Positions 30,252-38,793 of a DNA stretch of 43,169 nucleotides are shown here, in pieces. Within the stretch, counting starts at the first letter, position 1; every line of letters begins with the position of its first letter. The DNA is taken from contig VEOW01000054.1 in assembly GCA_012026785.1 (NCBI GenBank), forward strand, positions 1-43,169, read 5' to 3'. A program made the translations under genes and the position numbers. This DNA is from Chloroflexota bacterium (lineage in GTDB: Bacteria; Chloroflexota; Limnocylindria; Limnocylindrales; CSP1-4). Below the pieces are notes generated by a model. The model was not told the origin of the DNA and did no database searches. It saw only the letters and a program-made list of their open reading frames with translations.

Positions 30252-31641
30252 TCTTATTCAGCGGCCGCAGCCGAGATCGCGCGCCGCTCAGGCCGATACT
30301 CACTCGATCGTGATCGACACGGCCCGCGGTTTCGTGGACCGGCGGATCTACAGCGACGAGGAGATCCACGCTCTCGAGATGGAGCGGATCTTCGCGCGCT
30401 GCTGGCTGTTCCTTGGCCATGAGTCCCAGATCCCCAATCCAGGCGATTTCGTCACGAGCCGGATGGGCGAGGACGCGATCATCCTGTGTCGAGACAGCAA
30501 TGGGAAGGTCCACGCCTTCCTGAATACCTGCCGCCATCGCGGTAATGCCGTTTGCCTCTTCGACCGCGGCAACACCCGGACCTTCACCTGTAGCTACCAC
30601 GGCTGGTCCTATGACCTCGAAGGTAAGCTGACCGGGGTCCCATTCCTGACCGAGGCGTACTACGACCAACTCGACAAGAACGCTTGGGGCCTGATCGAGG
30701 TGCCTGGACTCCAGACGTACGGTGGCTTGATCTTCGGCAGCTGGGATCCGGCGAGCTGGACCCTCGAGGAGTACCTCGGTGAGATGCGCTGGTATCTCGA
30801 CAACATGCTCGTCGCGGAGGATATGGGCGGTCTCGTCCCCTATACCTCACGGCAGGGCTACACCGTCCACTGCAATTGGAAGATCATCGCCGAGAACAAC
30901 GTTGGCGATCACTACCACACCTTGCACACGCATGGATCGCTTTACAAGCTCGGCCTGCGCGATCGAAAGACCGGGTTCGAAGGCGGGCAGAGCCCCAATG
31001 GACCGTTTGAAATCTCTCTCGCTCCAGGGCACGGAATCGGCGGCGTCGAAACCGGTCCTGGCGGTTATGAACGGGAGCTGAAGGCAGCGGAGGCCCTTGG
31101 ACCAGAGGCGGTCGACTGGGTCCGCGAGCGCTACCAGCGTGTCCTCAAGCGGCTCAAGGGTGTGAGGGCCAAGCCTTACTCGTACAGCCACGCCAACGTC
31201 TTCCCGAACTTCCCGTTCTTCGGTCGCGGTGGCGCCCTGAATGGCCGCACGTTGTTCATCCTCTGCCCGGTCGGTCCGCTGCAGACCGACGTCTGGCAGT
31301 GGTTCTACGTCGAGCGCGACGCTCCTGAAATCATCAAACAGAAGTCCTGGGAGAACCTCGGGCGCGAGGGGCACCTCGGTAGCGGGCTGTTCGCTCAGGA
31401 CGACGCCGAGAATTTCGAACGGGTCACCGAGTCGACTAGGACGACCGTGGCTCGCCGATATCCATTCCACTTGGGGATGGCAATCGATGTCGAGGGCAAG
31501 TGGCCCGGCCAGGAAACGTGGGACGTGGAAGGTTTACCGGGCGTCATCGGGCCGCGCTTCACGGAGCACAGCCAACGCCGCTTCTACCAGTTCTGGGCCC
31601 AGCTCGTTCTCGACGACCAGCGGATCGGCCATGGCGATTGA
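30244..31641 (+). CDS. Rieske aromatic-ring dioxygenase, alpha subunit
   Basis: This 465-residue oxygenase chain has the Rieske cluster ligands C96-x-H98 and C116-x2-H119, and the mononuclear-iron motif with D222, H225 and H230 in GDHYHTLHTH. It would dioxygenate an aromatic ring, giving a cis-dihydrodiol or, after loss of a substituent, a catechol. The beta subunit is next, overlapping by 11 bases. No ferredoxin, reductase or dihydrodiol dehydrogenase gene is present in the window, so electrons must come from elsewhere. ATG 30244 lies inside the end of the extradiol gene. The family is clear; the substrate is not. Confidence 0.93.
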   Translation: MADLIQRPQPRSRAAQADTHSIVIDTARGFVDRRIYSDEEIHALEMERIFARCWLFLGHESQIPNPGDFVTSRMGEDAIILCRDSNGKVHAFLNTCRHRGNAVCLFDRGNTRTFTCSYHGWSYDLEGKLTGVPFLTEAYYDQLDKNAWGLIEVPGLQTYGGLIFGSWDPASWTLEEYLGEMRWYLDNMLVAEDMGGLVPYTSRQGYTVHCNWKIIAENNVGDHYHTLHTHGSLYKLGLRDRKTGFEGGQSPNGPFEISLAPGHGIGGVETGPGGYERELKAAEALGPEAVDWVRERYQRVLKRLKGVRAKPYSYSHANVFPNFPFFGRGGALNGRTLFILCPVGPLQTDVWQWFYVERDAPEIIKQKSWENLGREGHLGSGLFAQDDAENFERVTESTRTTVARRYPFHLGMAIDVEGKWPGQETWDVEGLPGVIGPRFTEHSQRRFYQFWAQLVLDDQRIGHGD

Positions 31642-32149
31642 CGTCGCCGATCGGCAGCGCCTCCACTGGGAGGTCGAGCAGTTCTACTTCGAGGAGGCCC
31701 AGCTGCTTGACGCGCGCCGGCTCGAGGAGTGGGTGGAGCTTATCGCGGACAATGGGTTGTACACCCTCTCGATCCACGAGAAGCTCCTCAACCGGGCGAG
31801 GCCGTCGGGACCCGATGCTGACCACACCGAGATCGTGTACACGGATGACAAGGAGTTCATGCGGGTACGGGTTCGGCGCCTCCTCGAGACCGCGCTGGCT
31901 CATGCCGAGAAGCCACCCTCGGTCACACGTCGACTGATCTCCAACATCCGGGTAGACGGACTCGAGGGCGAGGTCCACGTGAGCTCGAACTTCCTCGTCT
32001 TCCAAGCGCGCTTCCACATCGACGAGACAACATTTGTCGGGACGCGCCGCGACCTCCTCGTCCGGGACGAGGGCCGTTGGCAGATTCGGCGGCGCGATGT
32101 GCTCCTGGATCAGTTCATCCTCGCCCGGTCCCTGACGACCTTCTTCTAA
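31631..32149 (+). CDS. Rieske dioxygenase, beta subunit
   Basis: This 172-residue protein has the small-subunit fold of ring-hydroxylating dioxygenases: an N-terminal helix (HWEVEQFYFEEAQLLDARRLEEW), a cone of strands (GEVHVSSNFLVFQARFHIDE) and the usual end RWQIRRRDVLLDQFILARSLTTFF. It is not catalytic but holds the alpha subunits together in the hexamer. ATG 31631 overlaps the alpha stop. Its tail ends 13 bases before the hydratase-aldolase start. Confidence 0.92.
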   Translation: MAIDVADRQRLHWEVEQFYFEEAQLLDARRLEEWVELIADNGLYTLSIHEKLLNRARPSGPDADHTEIVYTDDKEFMRVRVRRLLETALAHAEKPPSVTRRLISNIRVDGLEGEVHVSSNFLVFQARFHIDETTFVGTRRDLLVRDEGRWQIRRRDVLLDQFILARSLTTFF

Positions 32150-32162
32150 GGCCATACGACCC

Positions 32163-33119
32163 GTGAGGATCAGTCGGACCGACCTAGGCGGCATCATGGC
32201 GATGATGCCGGCCTTCGCGACCGACGATGCCGCCTCGATCCACGCTACGGCAACGGTGGATGTTGACCGTTTGGCGCGAGGCGTGGATCGAATCATTTCG
32301 GACGGCATCGACGTCCTCGCGACGACCGGTTCGTTTGGCGAGTTCCATACTCTGTTAGATGATGAATACGCCACGCTCGCCCGCGCCACGGTGCAGGCGG
32401 TGCGGCATCGCGTGCCACTATTCATCGGCTGCACGGCTTTGAATACCCGTGAGGCATTTCGCAAAGCGCAAGTCGCACGCGAGGCGGGTGCCGACGGTTT
32501 GCTTGTCGGGGTGCCCTTCTACTTCCCGAGCACCGTCGAGAATGCCGTGCGCTTCTACCGGGACCTCGCGGTCGAGTTCTCCGACCTCGCGGTCATGATC
32601 TACCACAACCCGACGCTCCACCACGTGACCCTGCCAGTCCGCGCGATGACGGAACTGGCCGAGCTCCCGAACATCGTGGCGATGAAAGACGCCCACCGCG
32701 AGACGCGGGATTTCGTCGCGCTGCTGCGGGCCACGCAGGGTCGGATTCGGACGTTCGTCGCGGCATGGCAGTTCCACGGATACCACTCCCTCGGGGCCGC
32801 GGGCTTCTGGTCCTACGACTGCTGGATGGGACCCGATCCGCTTCTTCGGCTGCGGGACGCCGTGCTGGCCGGGCGACTCGACGAGGGGGCGGACGTCACG
32901 CTCGATCTGTACCCACCGCGAGAGCAGCTCCCATCGCTCTCGTGGCGTGAGACGCTGGCGAAGGTCGCCATCGCCCATGCCGGCTACGTTGAACCCGGTC
33001 CGCTTCGACCGCCGTTCGTGATCATCCCGCCAGAGGTCGACCAAGCGGCTCGCGACCGCAGTGCTCGCTGGCTGGCGGCCTGCGAGCGTTACAGCGGAGC
33101 AGTGCCAACCTCGAGTTAG
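32163..33119 (+). CDS. NahE-like hydratase-aldolase (DHDPS superfamily)
   Basis: This 318-residue barrel protein has GGIMAMMPAFATDD at its start, TGSFGE (55-60), GCTALNTREAFRKA, the tyrosine of IYHNP (Y147) and the Schiff-base lysine K175 in VAMKDAH. The GIMAMMP opening and TALNTR block are typical of trans-o-hydroxybenzylidenepyruvate hydratase-aldolase rather than dihydrodipicolinate synthase. NahE adds water to a side chain and splits off pyruvate, leaving an aromatic aldehyde. GTG 32163 has only a weak ribosome site, but any later start would remove the conserved opening. It directly follows ring hydroxylation and cleavage genes, as in naphthalene-type pathways. Confidence 0.85.
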   Translation: MRISRTDLGGIMAMMPAFATDDAASIHATATVDVDRLARGVDRIISDGIDVLATTGSFGEFHTLLDDEYATLARATVQAVRHRVPLFIGCTALNTREAFRKAQVAREAGADGLLVGVPFYFPSTVENAVRFYRDLAVEFSDLAVMIYHNPTLHHVTLPVRAMTELAELPNIVAMKDAHRETRDFVALLRATQGRIRTFVAAWQFHGYHSLGAAGFWSYDCWMGPDPLLRLRDAVLAGRLDEGADVTLDLYPPREQLPSLSWRETLAKVAIAHAGYVEPGPLRPPFVIIPPEVDQAARDRSARWLAACERYSGAVPTSS

Positions 33120-33182
33120 TGGCGCTTTGGGGGCGTCCGAGACGAGAGGGCCGATGCGCGGGTCAGATGGGCCGCCGCCGTA

Positions 33183-33211
33183 GGCCGAATGGCCTTTGTG
33201 ACATTCGGGCC
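33183..33211. other. Stem-loop before the second cysteine protein
   Basis: CCGAATG (33185-33191) pairs with CATTCGG (33202-33208) across a ten-base loop, with GG and CC flanks extending the stem over one unpaired base. It lies between the hydratase-aldolase stop and the start at 33260. There is no T-run, so it may be a processing or regulatory hairpin instead of a terminator. Confidence 0.35.
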
Positions 33212-33259
33212 AGCCACTCACGCTTGCCGTGTCTTGTCAGTTCGCGGGAAGGAGTCGGC

Positions 33260-33514
33260 ATGCGATTTCCTTGGTACAGCCGGAACTCGGCTGATTGGCT
33301 GGAATCGCCGAATGGTCGAATCATGTGCCCGCTTGTCGGCGACGCGGACATAGACAGGTGCATCGGCTGTCCGATGTTGCATGACGTCCGATACAAGGGC
33401 GAGGTGGTATCGATCTCGTGCCGGCCGACCATGTCGCGCCACGAGTCGACGGCAGACCCGAGCGCAGGAGATCACCCTTTCGTTGGTAGACGTCGCCTCA
33501 ATCTGCGGGCCTAA
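33260..33514 (+). CDS. Small four-cysteine protein 2
   Basis: This 84-residue protein from ATG 33260 is preceded by GGAAGGAG at 33247-33254. Its centre, CPLVGDADIDRCIGCPML then VVSISC, matches the CPIRGDIDVDHCDGCEWL and VRC of the protein at 22342. The four cysteines and the GDxDxDxC spacing are conserved while the rest has diverged. This suggests a small metal-binding domain; no known function is assigned. The N-terminus is MRFPWYSRNSADWLESPNGRI, and the C-terminal 30 residues look disordered and basic. It lies between the hydratase-aldolase gene and the convergent UbiD gene, and probably belongs to the plus-strand operon. Confidence 0.65.
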   Translation: MRFPWYSRNSADWLESPNGRIMCPLVGDADIDRCIGCPMLHDVRYKGEVVSISCRPTMSRHESTADPSAGDHPFVGRRRLNLRA

Positions 33515-33553
33515 GGTCCCCCCGCAAGCGGGCGAGCGCCTCCAGGGGTATGC

Positions 33554-35002
33554 CTACGCGGATGGGGTTTGCGCCTCCAAGATCCAGCCCCATTTCCGCC
33601 GCGTCTCACGTTTTGTGTTCGCGTCAGAACCCGAGGTCGGGGGAAAGCGATCCCGCCATTCCCAGGGCCGGCAGGCGTCGATCAGCAGGCGGGAATTGAA
33701 GACCCTGTCATCCGGGTGCATCGCTGAATCCATGCCGCCCCCATATGCGCGGCGGACAATATCCATTGAGCGCTCTGGATCGGCGCGCGTGAGGATAGCC
33801 CACATGACATCGTCCAGATCGGTGACATCGATATCGTCGTCAACCACCACGACGATCCGGCCCATGTACGCTCCGGCTTGGCACATCGCAGCGACGTGAA
33901 GGGCCTGCCGAGCATGACCGGCATACTTCTGTTGAATAGAGACGACGTTAAACAGTCGGTTGCCGCCCAGCGCGAAACAGTTTGCGTCGACGACTCCGGG
34001 GACGCCCGCACCGCGAAGACCACGCAGCAGGAGCGCTGAGCGAAGGTACTCACGGAAGCGGTGAGGTTCGCATGGGGGACGATTCGGTGGCACGCCGAGC
34101 ACGATCGGGTCCGTACGGTAGTGGACTCCCTGGATGTCGAGCACCGGCTGGTCAGCGCGCTCATTGACGTAGTAGCCCGTCCACTCCCCGAATGGACCTT
34201 CGGGGGCGCGCCTGTCGTGGGTCAGATAGCCCTCGAGGACGAGCTCGGCGGTGGCGGGGATTGGAAGGCCAGTAACTGGAGCGCTCACGACTGGATACGG
34301 CTCGCCGCGGATGCCACCAACCCAGTCGTACTCGGAGAACCCGTATGGTGCCTCGAGCGTAGAGGTGACGAACATGAGGGGATCCATCCCGCAAATGACT
34401 GCGATCGGACATGGCTCCCGGCGCTTGAAGTAGGTATCTCGAATGAGCGCCCCGTGCTTTCCGGGAATAATGAAGACACCGACGCTGCGCTCGTCTTGGA
34501 CCATGGCACGATAGGTCCCAACGTTGATCCACCCGGAATCGGGATCCTTCATCACAACGGCAACGCCTGTACCGATGTATGGACCTCCGTCGCCCGGGTG
34601 CCAATGGGGAGCTGGAAACCGAGAGATATCGATATCGTCGCCGTACATTGAATTCTCGAGGACTGGGCCATCACCGGCGACTTGGGGCTTGATGGAGCGA
34701 TCGGTCTCCGTCATCTCGAGGAACCGCTCCATGAGGCTCGATCGATCAATGTCTACTGAAAGGCCGAGGGTCAGGGCGAGTCTCTCCCGATTGCCGTTTG
34801 CGTTGACCAAGATCCTCGCACCTTTTTGTAGGCTCGGGATGTCATCGAACAGAACCGCGGGCGAGTCGTCCGTGTGGTGAAGCATTTCGGTGATGAGGCC
34901 GATCTCCCCCTCCTGCGCCACCCCGGCCACATCTCTGAGGGCGCCCATTCCACGCGCTTGGTCGATCCACTCACGAAGATCACTGTAAGGAAATGAACTC
35001 AA
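33554..35002 (-). CDS. UbiD-family prenyl-FMN decarboxylase 2
   Basis: This UbiD-type protein of about 482 residues is divergent from the one at 17289. It has the Arg of NVGTYRAMV, the Glu pair in EGPFGEWTGYY, VVVDDDIDVTD and the end DACRPWEWRDRFPP. It would decarboxylate, or carboxylate, an aromatic or unsaturated acid using prenylated FMN. TTG 35002 is preferred because GGAGGGG precedes it by seven bases and the protein then starts at the conserved first helix; ATG 35071 would add 23 basic residues. A strong palindrome, 35101-35114, lies upstream. No UbiX gene is present. Flanked by aromatic-ring genes on one side and a transporter on the other. Confidence 0.87.
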   Translation of the reverse strand: MSSFPYSDLREWIDQARGMGALRDVAGVAQEGEIGLITEMLHHTDDSPAVLFDDIPSLQKGARILVNANGNRERLALTLGLSVDIDRSSLMERFLEMTETDRSIKPQVAGDGPVLENSMYGDDIDISRFPAPHWHPGDGGPYIGTGVAVVMKDPDSGWINVGTYRAMVQDERSVGVFIIPGKHGALIRDTYFKRREPCPIAVICGMDPLMFVTSTLEAPYGFSEYDWVGGIRGEPYPVVSAPVTGLPIPATAELVLEGYLTHDRRAPEGPFGEWTGYYVNERADQPVLDIQGVHYRTDPIVLGVPPNRPPCEPHRFREYLRSALLLRGLRGAGVPGVVDANCFALGGNRLFNVVSIQQKYAGHARQALHVAAMCQAGAYMGRIVVVVDDDIDVTDLDDVMWAILTRADPERSMDIVRRAYGGGMDSAMHPDDRVFNSRLLIDACRPWEWRDRFPPTSGSDANTKRETRRKWGWILEAQTPSA

Positions 35003-35100
35003 TGCGCTGCCCCTCCGCTCTCGCGACGGCCGAAGAGTCAGGTAGCCGCCGTCCCTATCCGGGCGAAGCATCCCCGCTCAGTGGAAACCATATTGACCGC

Positions 35101-35114
35101 GATTGTACACAATC
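35101..35114. promoter_or_regulatory. GntR/FCD-type operator candidate
   Basis: GATTGTACACAATC has perfect seven-base self-complementary arms apart from the central AC. It sits upstream of the UbiD 2 gene. The TTGT/ACAA half sites are of the kind recognised by FCD-type GntR regulators, one of which is encoded at 22592. Weaker matches, ATGTATCCAA (27992-28001 region) and ATGTATGCAA (35872-35881), lie upstream of the two binding-protein genes. Confidence 0.45.
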
Positions 35115-35176
35115 TGGAGGGGGCTGCCCTTTGAACCCGAGGGCGGCCCGTCGAACGGCCTAGCTTCGGCGACCAG

Positions 35177-35731
35177 CTATCCCTGCGCTAGCCGTGCGAG
35201 AACGCGTCGCCAGCGTTCGACAACGCGAGGTGGGTCCTTCAGTCGGTACCTGATTCCCGAGAGGACTTCGGCATACGCCACTTCATCGCCTCTGACCTCG
35301 CTGACCTGCATGTCGAAACAGGCGACACCGCCATCATTCCCTTCGCGGTCATCGATTCGGTGACCTGCCAATCGGATGTAATACGCGATCCCGTCCGCGA
35401 TATGGATCATTAGAGCGCGACCAGTGCGATCCAGGTTGGAGGTAGTGGTCGATCTCGGCCATAGCGCCAATCGAAGGCTGGACTCCGAAGTGGACAGCAC
35501 CTCTCCGACCGACAGTAGAGCGATGTGGGGCCAGCCGCTGGCATCGACAGTCACGAGACAGAGAGCGTCGCTATCTTTGGTCTCTAGGTCTCTCCCATTC
35601 GTGAGTTGACGAAGAGATTTCGGCAGGAACCTCGAAACGTCTCGCGGTCGCTTCACTGCAAGAGCGTAAACCTTCCCGTCGAACGCGGCCACCAATCGAA
35701 AATGCCCGCTGCGCGGACGGCTGGCGACCAT
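35177..35731 (-). CDS. PNPOx-like FMN split-barrel protein
   Basis: This protein of up to 184 residues has a core (DALCLVTVDASGWPHIALLS, LRLALWPRSTTTSNLDRTGRALM) that follows the pyridoxamine-phosphate-oxidase-like split barrel, a fold that binds FMN, F420 or haem. It may reduce or oxidise a small molecule, or be a flavin reductase; no catalytic residues can be named. Start is uncertain: ATG 35731 has no good ribosome site, and an internal GTG near residue 25 is possible. It is on the same strand as UbiD 2, 174 bases upstream of it. Codon usage is ordinary for the window. Confidence 0.55.
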   Translation of the reverse strand: MVASRPRSGHFRLVAAFDGKVYALAVKRPRDVSRFLPKSLRQLTNGRDLETKDSDALCLVTVDASGWPHIALLSVGEVLSTSESSLRLALWPRSTTTSNLDRTGRALMIHIADGIAYYIRLAGHRIDDREGNDGGVACFDMQVSEVRGDEVAYAEVLSGIRYRLKDPPRVVERWRRVLARLAQG

Positions 35732-35886
35732 TGAGCTGGGCGACGCCGAGGGGTGGGGCGGTCGGGGGAAGCGGCTGGCGGTCGGCGTTTCACCGGCTCG
35801 TCCGCACTCCGACCAGATCGATGCCGGACGCCGGCGCTAGCCGCGCGCCAAGGCGATCGATCTGCCACAAGATGTATGCAAGGCCG

Positions 35887-35915
35887 TTGCCATGACTTAC
35901 AAGGCACGCTATGAT
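35887..35915 (+). promoter_or_regulatory. Candidate promoter of ABC system 2
   Basis: TTGCCA (35887-35892, 5 of 6) and TATGAT (35910-35915, 5 of 6) are separated by exactly 17 bases, a near-ideal sigma-70 promoter. The leader to ATG 35986 would be about 65 bases. An imperfect TTGTATACAA-like sequence (ATGTATGCAA) lies a few bases before the -35 element. Confidence 0.6.
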
Positions 35916-35985
35916 GGCGCCACGTTCCTCTTCCTGTCGTCAGGGAGGAACTCTCGGAGGAACCTCGGACAGAGGGGAGCGCAGC

Positions 35986-37107
35986 ATGAACCGGCTTGGT
36001 CGACGGCAGTTCCTGATCCGCACGGGTGCCCTGGGTGGGATTGTGGTGGCCGGCGGCGGCCTGAGCAGCATCCTCGCAGCGTGCGGAGGGACACCTGCTG
36101 CCACCGCGACCCTTGGTCCTACACCCCCTGGGACGTCGCCGACTCCAGGGCAGTCGGCCGCACCTCCTGTCCTCACGGCGCCGCGAATTGCTTCGGCGTC
36201 TGGCCTGGGGGCTCCTTGGATCCTTAGGGACATGGGACCGATCCTGTACGGAGAGCCCTATGGCCTCAAGATGACTAAGGACAACTTCATTTCCTTTGAT
36301 TCCGGAGCTGTCGCCACGCAGGCACTAGTCAGCGGCCAGGCCGACATTGTGACCGGTTCGTATCTGTCCGCGCTCTCGCTCGTCAATCAGGGTCTACCGT
36401 TCAAGGTGTTCATGCCGTACCAGAAGGTCGATGAGGTTGTGCTCGCAGCGCGGCCTCCGGTGGCGAGCGTTCAAGATCTCCTCACGCCGAGCAACTTGGT
36501 AGCCGTGGACTCGCCGGGAGGCGCTGCGAGCGTCGCGCTGCAGGCCATCTTCGAGGCGAATGGGATCGATGTCGCAGTGCCGACCCTGACTAACGCGCAG
36601 CTTCTTGAGTCGTCCGGGCAGCGGGTTTCGGCACTTACGAACGGGGACGTTCAAGCGGCCGTGATGCGTCAGTTCCAGTTCAACGCCGCCAAGGCGGAAG
36701 TACCCGAGCTTGAGATCCTGGCAAATCTCTACGAGGATACGCCGAACTACCTCGCGCTGACCTTGACTGCAAGCGAGGCGTGGCTAGATGCCAACCTCGA
36801 TGTAGCGACAGCGGTATGCCAGTCGATGATGGCCGCTGCCCGCGCGTTCGGAGAGAGCTTTGAGGCCTACAACGAAGCCTGTCAGGAGGGGCTCGAGAAT
36901 CCCCCCGCAGAGGAGGTCCTTCGCGAAACCTGGTCGCTAGCGACGGAGCACGGTTTCTGGCCAACCGACGGCCGGATCACGAGCGCGCAACACGACTTCA
37001 TGGCCAGTCTCGGCACCAAAGAAGAACTTTTCGAGCAGGCGCCGAGCTACGAGGATACCGTGGACGACCGAGCGATGGCCGCCGCTCGAGCGTCATTTGG
37101 GGTTTGA
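35986..37107 (+). CDS. NMT1/TauA-like binding protein with a Tat lipoprotein signal, system 2
   Basis: This 373-residue protein has a twin-arginine motif GRRQFLIRTG (5-14) followed by a hydrophobic stretch and a perfect lipobox LAAC (Cys33), so it is probably exported folded and lipid-anchored. A Thr/Pro/Ser linker follows to about residue 65. The domain then reads SGLGAPWILRDMGPILYGEPYGL and FDSGAVATQALVSGQADIVTGSY, the periplasmic-binding type 2 pattern of NitT/TauT importers. GGGGAG at 35974-35979 precedes ATG 35986. It begins the second ABC cassette and overlaps the ATPase gene by one base. Confidence 0.88.
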   Translation: MNRLGRRQFLIRTGALGGIVVAGGGLSSILAACGGTPAATATLGPTPPGTSPTPGQSAAPPVLTAPRIASASGLGAPWILRDMGPILYGEPYGLKMTKDNFISFDSGAVATQALVSGQADIVTGSYLSALSLVNQGLPFKVFMPYQKVDEVVLAARPPVASVQDLLTPSNLVAVDSPGGAASVALQAIFEANGIDVAVPTLTNAQLLESSGQRVSALTNGDVQAAVMRQFQFNAAKAEVPELEILANLYEDTPNYLALTLTASEAWLDANLDVATAVCQSMMAAARAFGESFEAYNEACQEGLENPPAEEVLRETWSLATEHGFWPTDGRITSAQHDFMASLGTKEELFEQAPSYEDTVDDRAMAAARASFGV

Positions 37108-37958
37108 TGGAGGAACGAGACGCTCGCCCTGCCGCTCCACCCTACATCCAGGTTCACGGGATAACGAAGCGTTTCCCGGCCGCGCTAAAGGGGCAGGCAT
37201 TAGTCACGGTCCTCGACCAGGTCGAGACCTCCATCGCGCGCGGGGAGTTCGTCGTCCTCATTGGCCCAAGCGGCTGCGGGAAGTCGACGCTGCTCCGGAT
37301 CATGAACGGTCTCATTCCGGCGGATGAAGGGCGGGTCACGATCGACGGCGCGACAGTTCAGGGGCCCGCCGGGGACCGGGGAATGGTCTTCCAGAGCTTC
37401 AACCTGTTTCCCTGGCGCACGGCGCTTCAGAACGTTGCTTTTGGGCTTGAGCTGCACGGAGTTGGCTCGCAAGAGCGTGATGGGCGTGCGCGGCGTTTGC
37501 TGGCAGCGATGGGGCTGGGAGGATTCGAGAACTACTACCCTAGGCAGCTGTCCGGCGGAATGCAGCAGCGTGTCGGCCTGGCCCGGGCGCTGGCGATCGA
37601 CCCTGAGATCTTGTTCATGGACGAGCCATTTGGGTCTCTGGACGCCCAGACGAAGTTGCTCATGCAAGACGAGCTTGAGACGATCGTCCAGCGTCACAAG
37701 CGGACCGTCGTCTTCGTGACCCATGACATGGAAGAGGCCGTTTTCCTTGCGGACCGGATCCTGATCATGTCACAGCGACCTGCCAAGATCATCGAGGAGG
37801 TGAGGGTAGACCTCCCGCGACCGCGCATGGATCACATGCGCGCAGCTCCCGAGTTCGGGGAACTCAAGGCACACATCTGGAATCAGGTCCGCACAGCGCA
37901 AGAATTCCGGCCGACAATTGGGGCGGTCGATCATCCAACTGCGGCAACTCATGGTTGA
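37107..37958 (+). CDS. ABC transporter ATPase, NitT/TauT type, system 2
   Basis: This 283-residue ATPase has Walker A GPSGCGKST (53-61), Q-loop VFQSFNLFPW, signature LSGGMQQRVGLARAL (148-162), Walker B LFMDEP and the switch His in VTHDMEEA. ATG 37107 shares a base with the preceding TGA. It is closer to TauB/SsuB than to the system 1 ATPase, which has LSGGMEQ. It energises the permeases encoded by the next two genes. The C-terminal tail is longer than usual and ends in DHPTAATHG. Confidence 0.93.
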   Translation: MEERDARPAAPPYIQVHGITKRFPAALKGQALVTVLDQVETSIARGEFVVLIGPSGCGKSTLLRIMNGLIPADEGRVTIDGATVQGPAGDRGMVFQSFNLFPWRTALQNVAFGLELHGVGSQERDGRARRLLAAMGLGGFENYYPRQLSGGMQQRVGLARALAIDPEILFMDEPFGSLDAQTKLLMQDELETIVQRHKRTVVFVTHDMEEAVFLADRILIMSQRPAKIIEEVRVDLPRPRMDHMRAAPEFGELKAHIWNQVRTAQEFRPTIGAVDHPTAATHG

Positions 37959-38793
37959 TGCCCGGGCACTCAGTCAGACCCGTCGGGGGGCTTCCGCAAG
38001 CGCGCTAGGAACCGCGGGGAGACTCTGGCGCTACAAGTGGATACAGCGCGGCGTGGTGTGGGGGATCATTGTTGTCGCCTGGCAGACATTCGGCTTGATA
38101 CGAGGGCCATTCTACTTCCCGACGTTCACCGACACGATTCTGGGTTTCGTCCGCCTTGTGGTCGAAGGTGACTTGATCGTCATGGCCGCGAGCCTTCAGC
38201 AACTCCTGGTTGGGTTCGCCCTCGCCGTCGTCATCGGGATCCCGGTGGGCCTCATCCTCGGCGGCTCGCGATCTGGCGAAGCAGTTCTCGGCCACTACAT
38301 CAATGCCTGGTACGTGACGTCCAAAGAAGCCCTCCTTCCGCTGATGATAATTCTATTGGGCGTTGGATTTGAGTACCGCGTCGGGATCGTCTTCGCGTTC
38401 TCTGCGCTGTATGTCATTGTGAACGTGGCTACAGGAATGCGCGACGTAAGTCCTAGCCTCATCGAAACAGCTCGGTCATTCGGGGCATCGCGACGGCAAG
38501 TCATCGTGAAGATTGCTCTTCCGTCAGTTGTACCGTTCATGTTCGCGGGGATTCGACTCGGGTATGGATTCGCCATCAAGGGGATGGTCATTGCTGAGCT
38601 ATGGGTGTTGGGAGGGACGGGCGGGCTGCTCGCCGATCTTGCCCTGCAGCGTGAACTCGATCGCTACTTTGCCATCGCGCTGATTATCGCTCTCGTCGGA
38701 GTCGCCGGCTCTTCGATCATCCGCACTTTGGAGCGACACATTACACCCTGGGGAGCTGGGGCGATGCGGACCACCGAGAGGAGGGCCGTGTGA
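37951..38793 (+). CDS. ABC transporter permease A, system 2
   Basis: This 280-residue inner-membrane protein has about six segments, with GVVWGIIVVAWQTFGLI first, and the coupling loop SLIETARSFGASRRQVIVKIALPSVVP. ATG 37951 lies eight bases before the ATPase stop. A basic N-terminal extension of about 30 residues precedes the first membrane helix. Like system 1 it is followed by a second, different permease. Confidence 0.9.
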   Translation: MVDARALSQTRRGASASALGTAGRLWRYKWIQRGVVWGIIVVAWQTFGLIRGPFYFPTFTDTILGFVRLVVEGDLIVMAASLQQLLVGFALAVVIGIPVGLILGGSRSGEAVLGHYINAWYVTSKEALLPLMIILLGVGFEYRVGIVFAFSALYVIVNVATGMRDVSPSLIETARSFGASRRQVIVKIALPSVVPFMFAGIRLGYGFAIKGMVIAELWVLGGTGGLLADLALQRELDRYFAIALIIALVGVAGSSIIRTLERHITPWGAGAMRTTERRAV

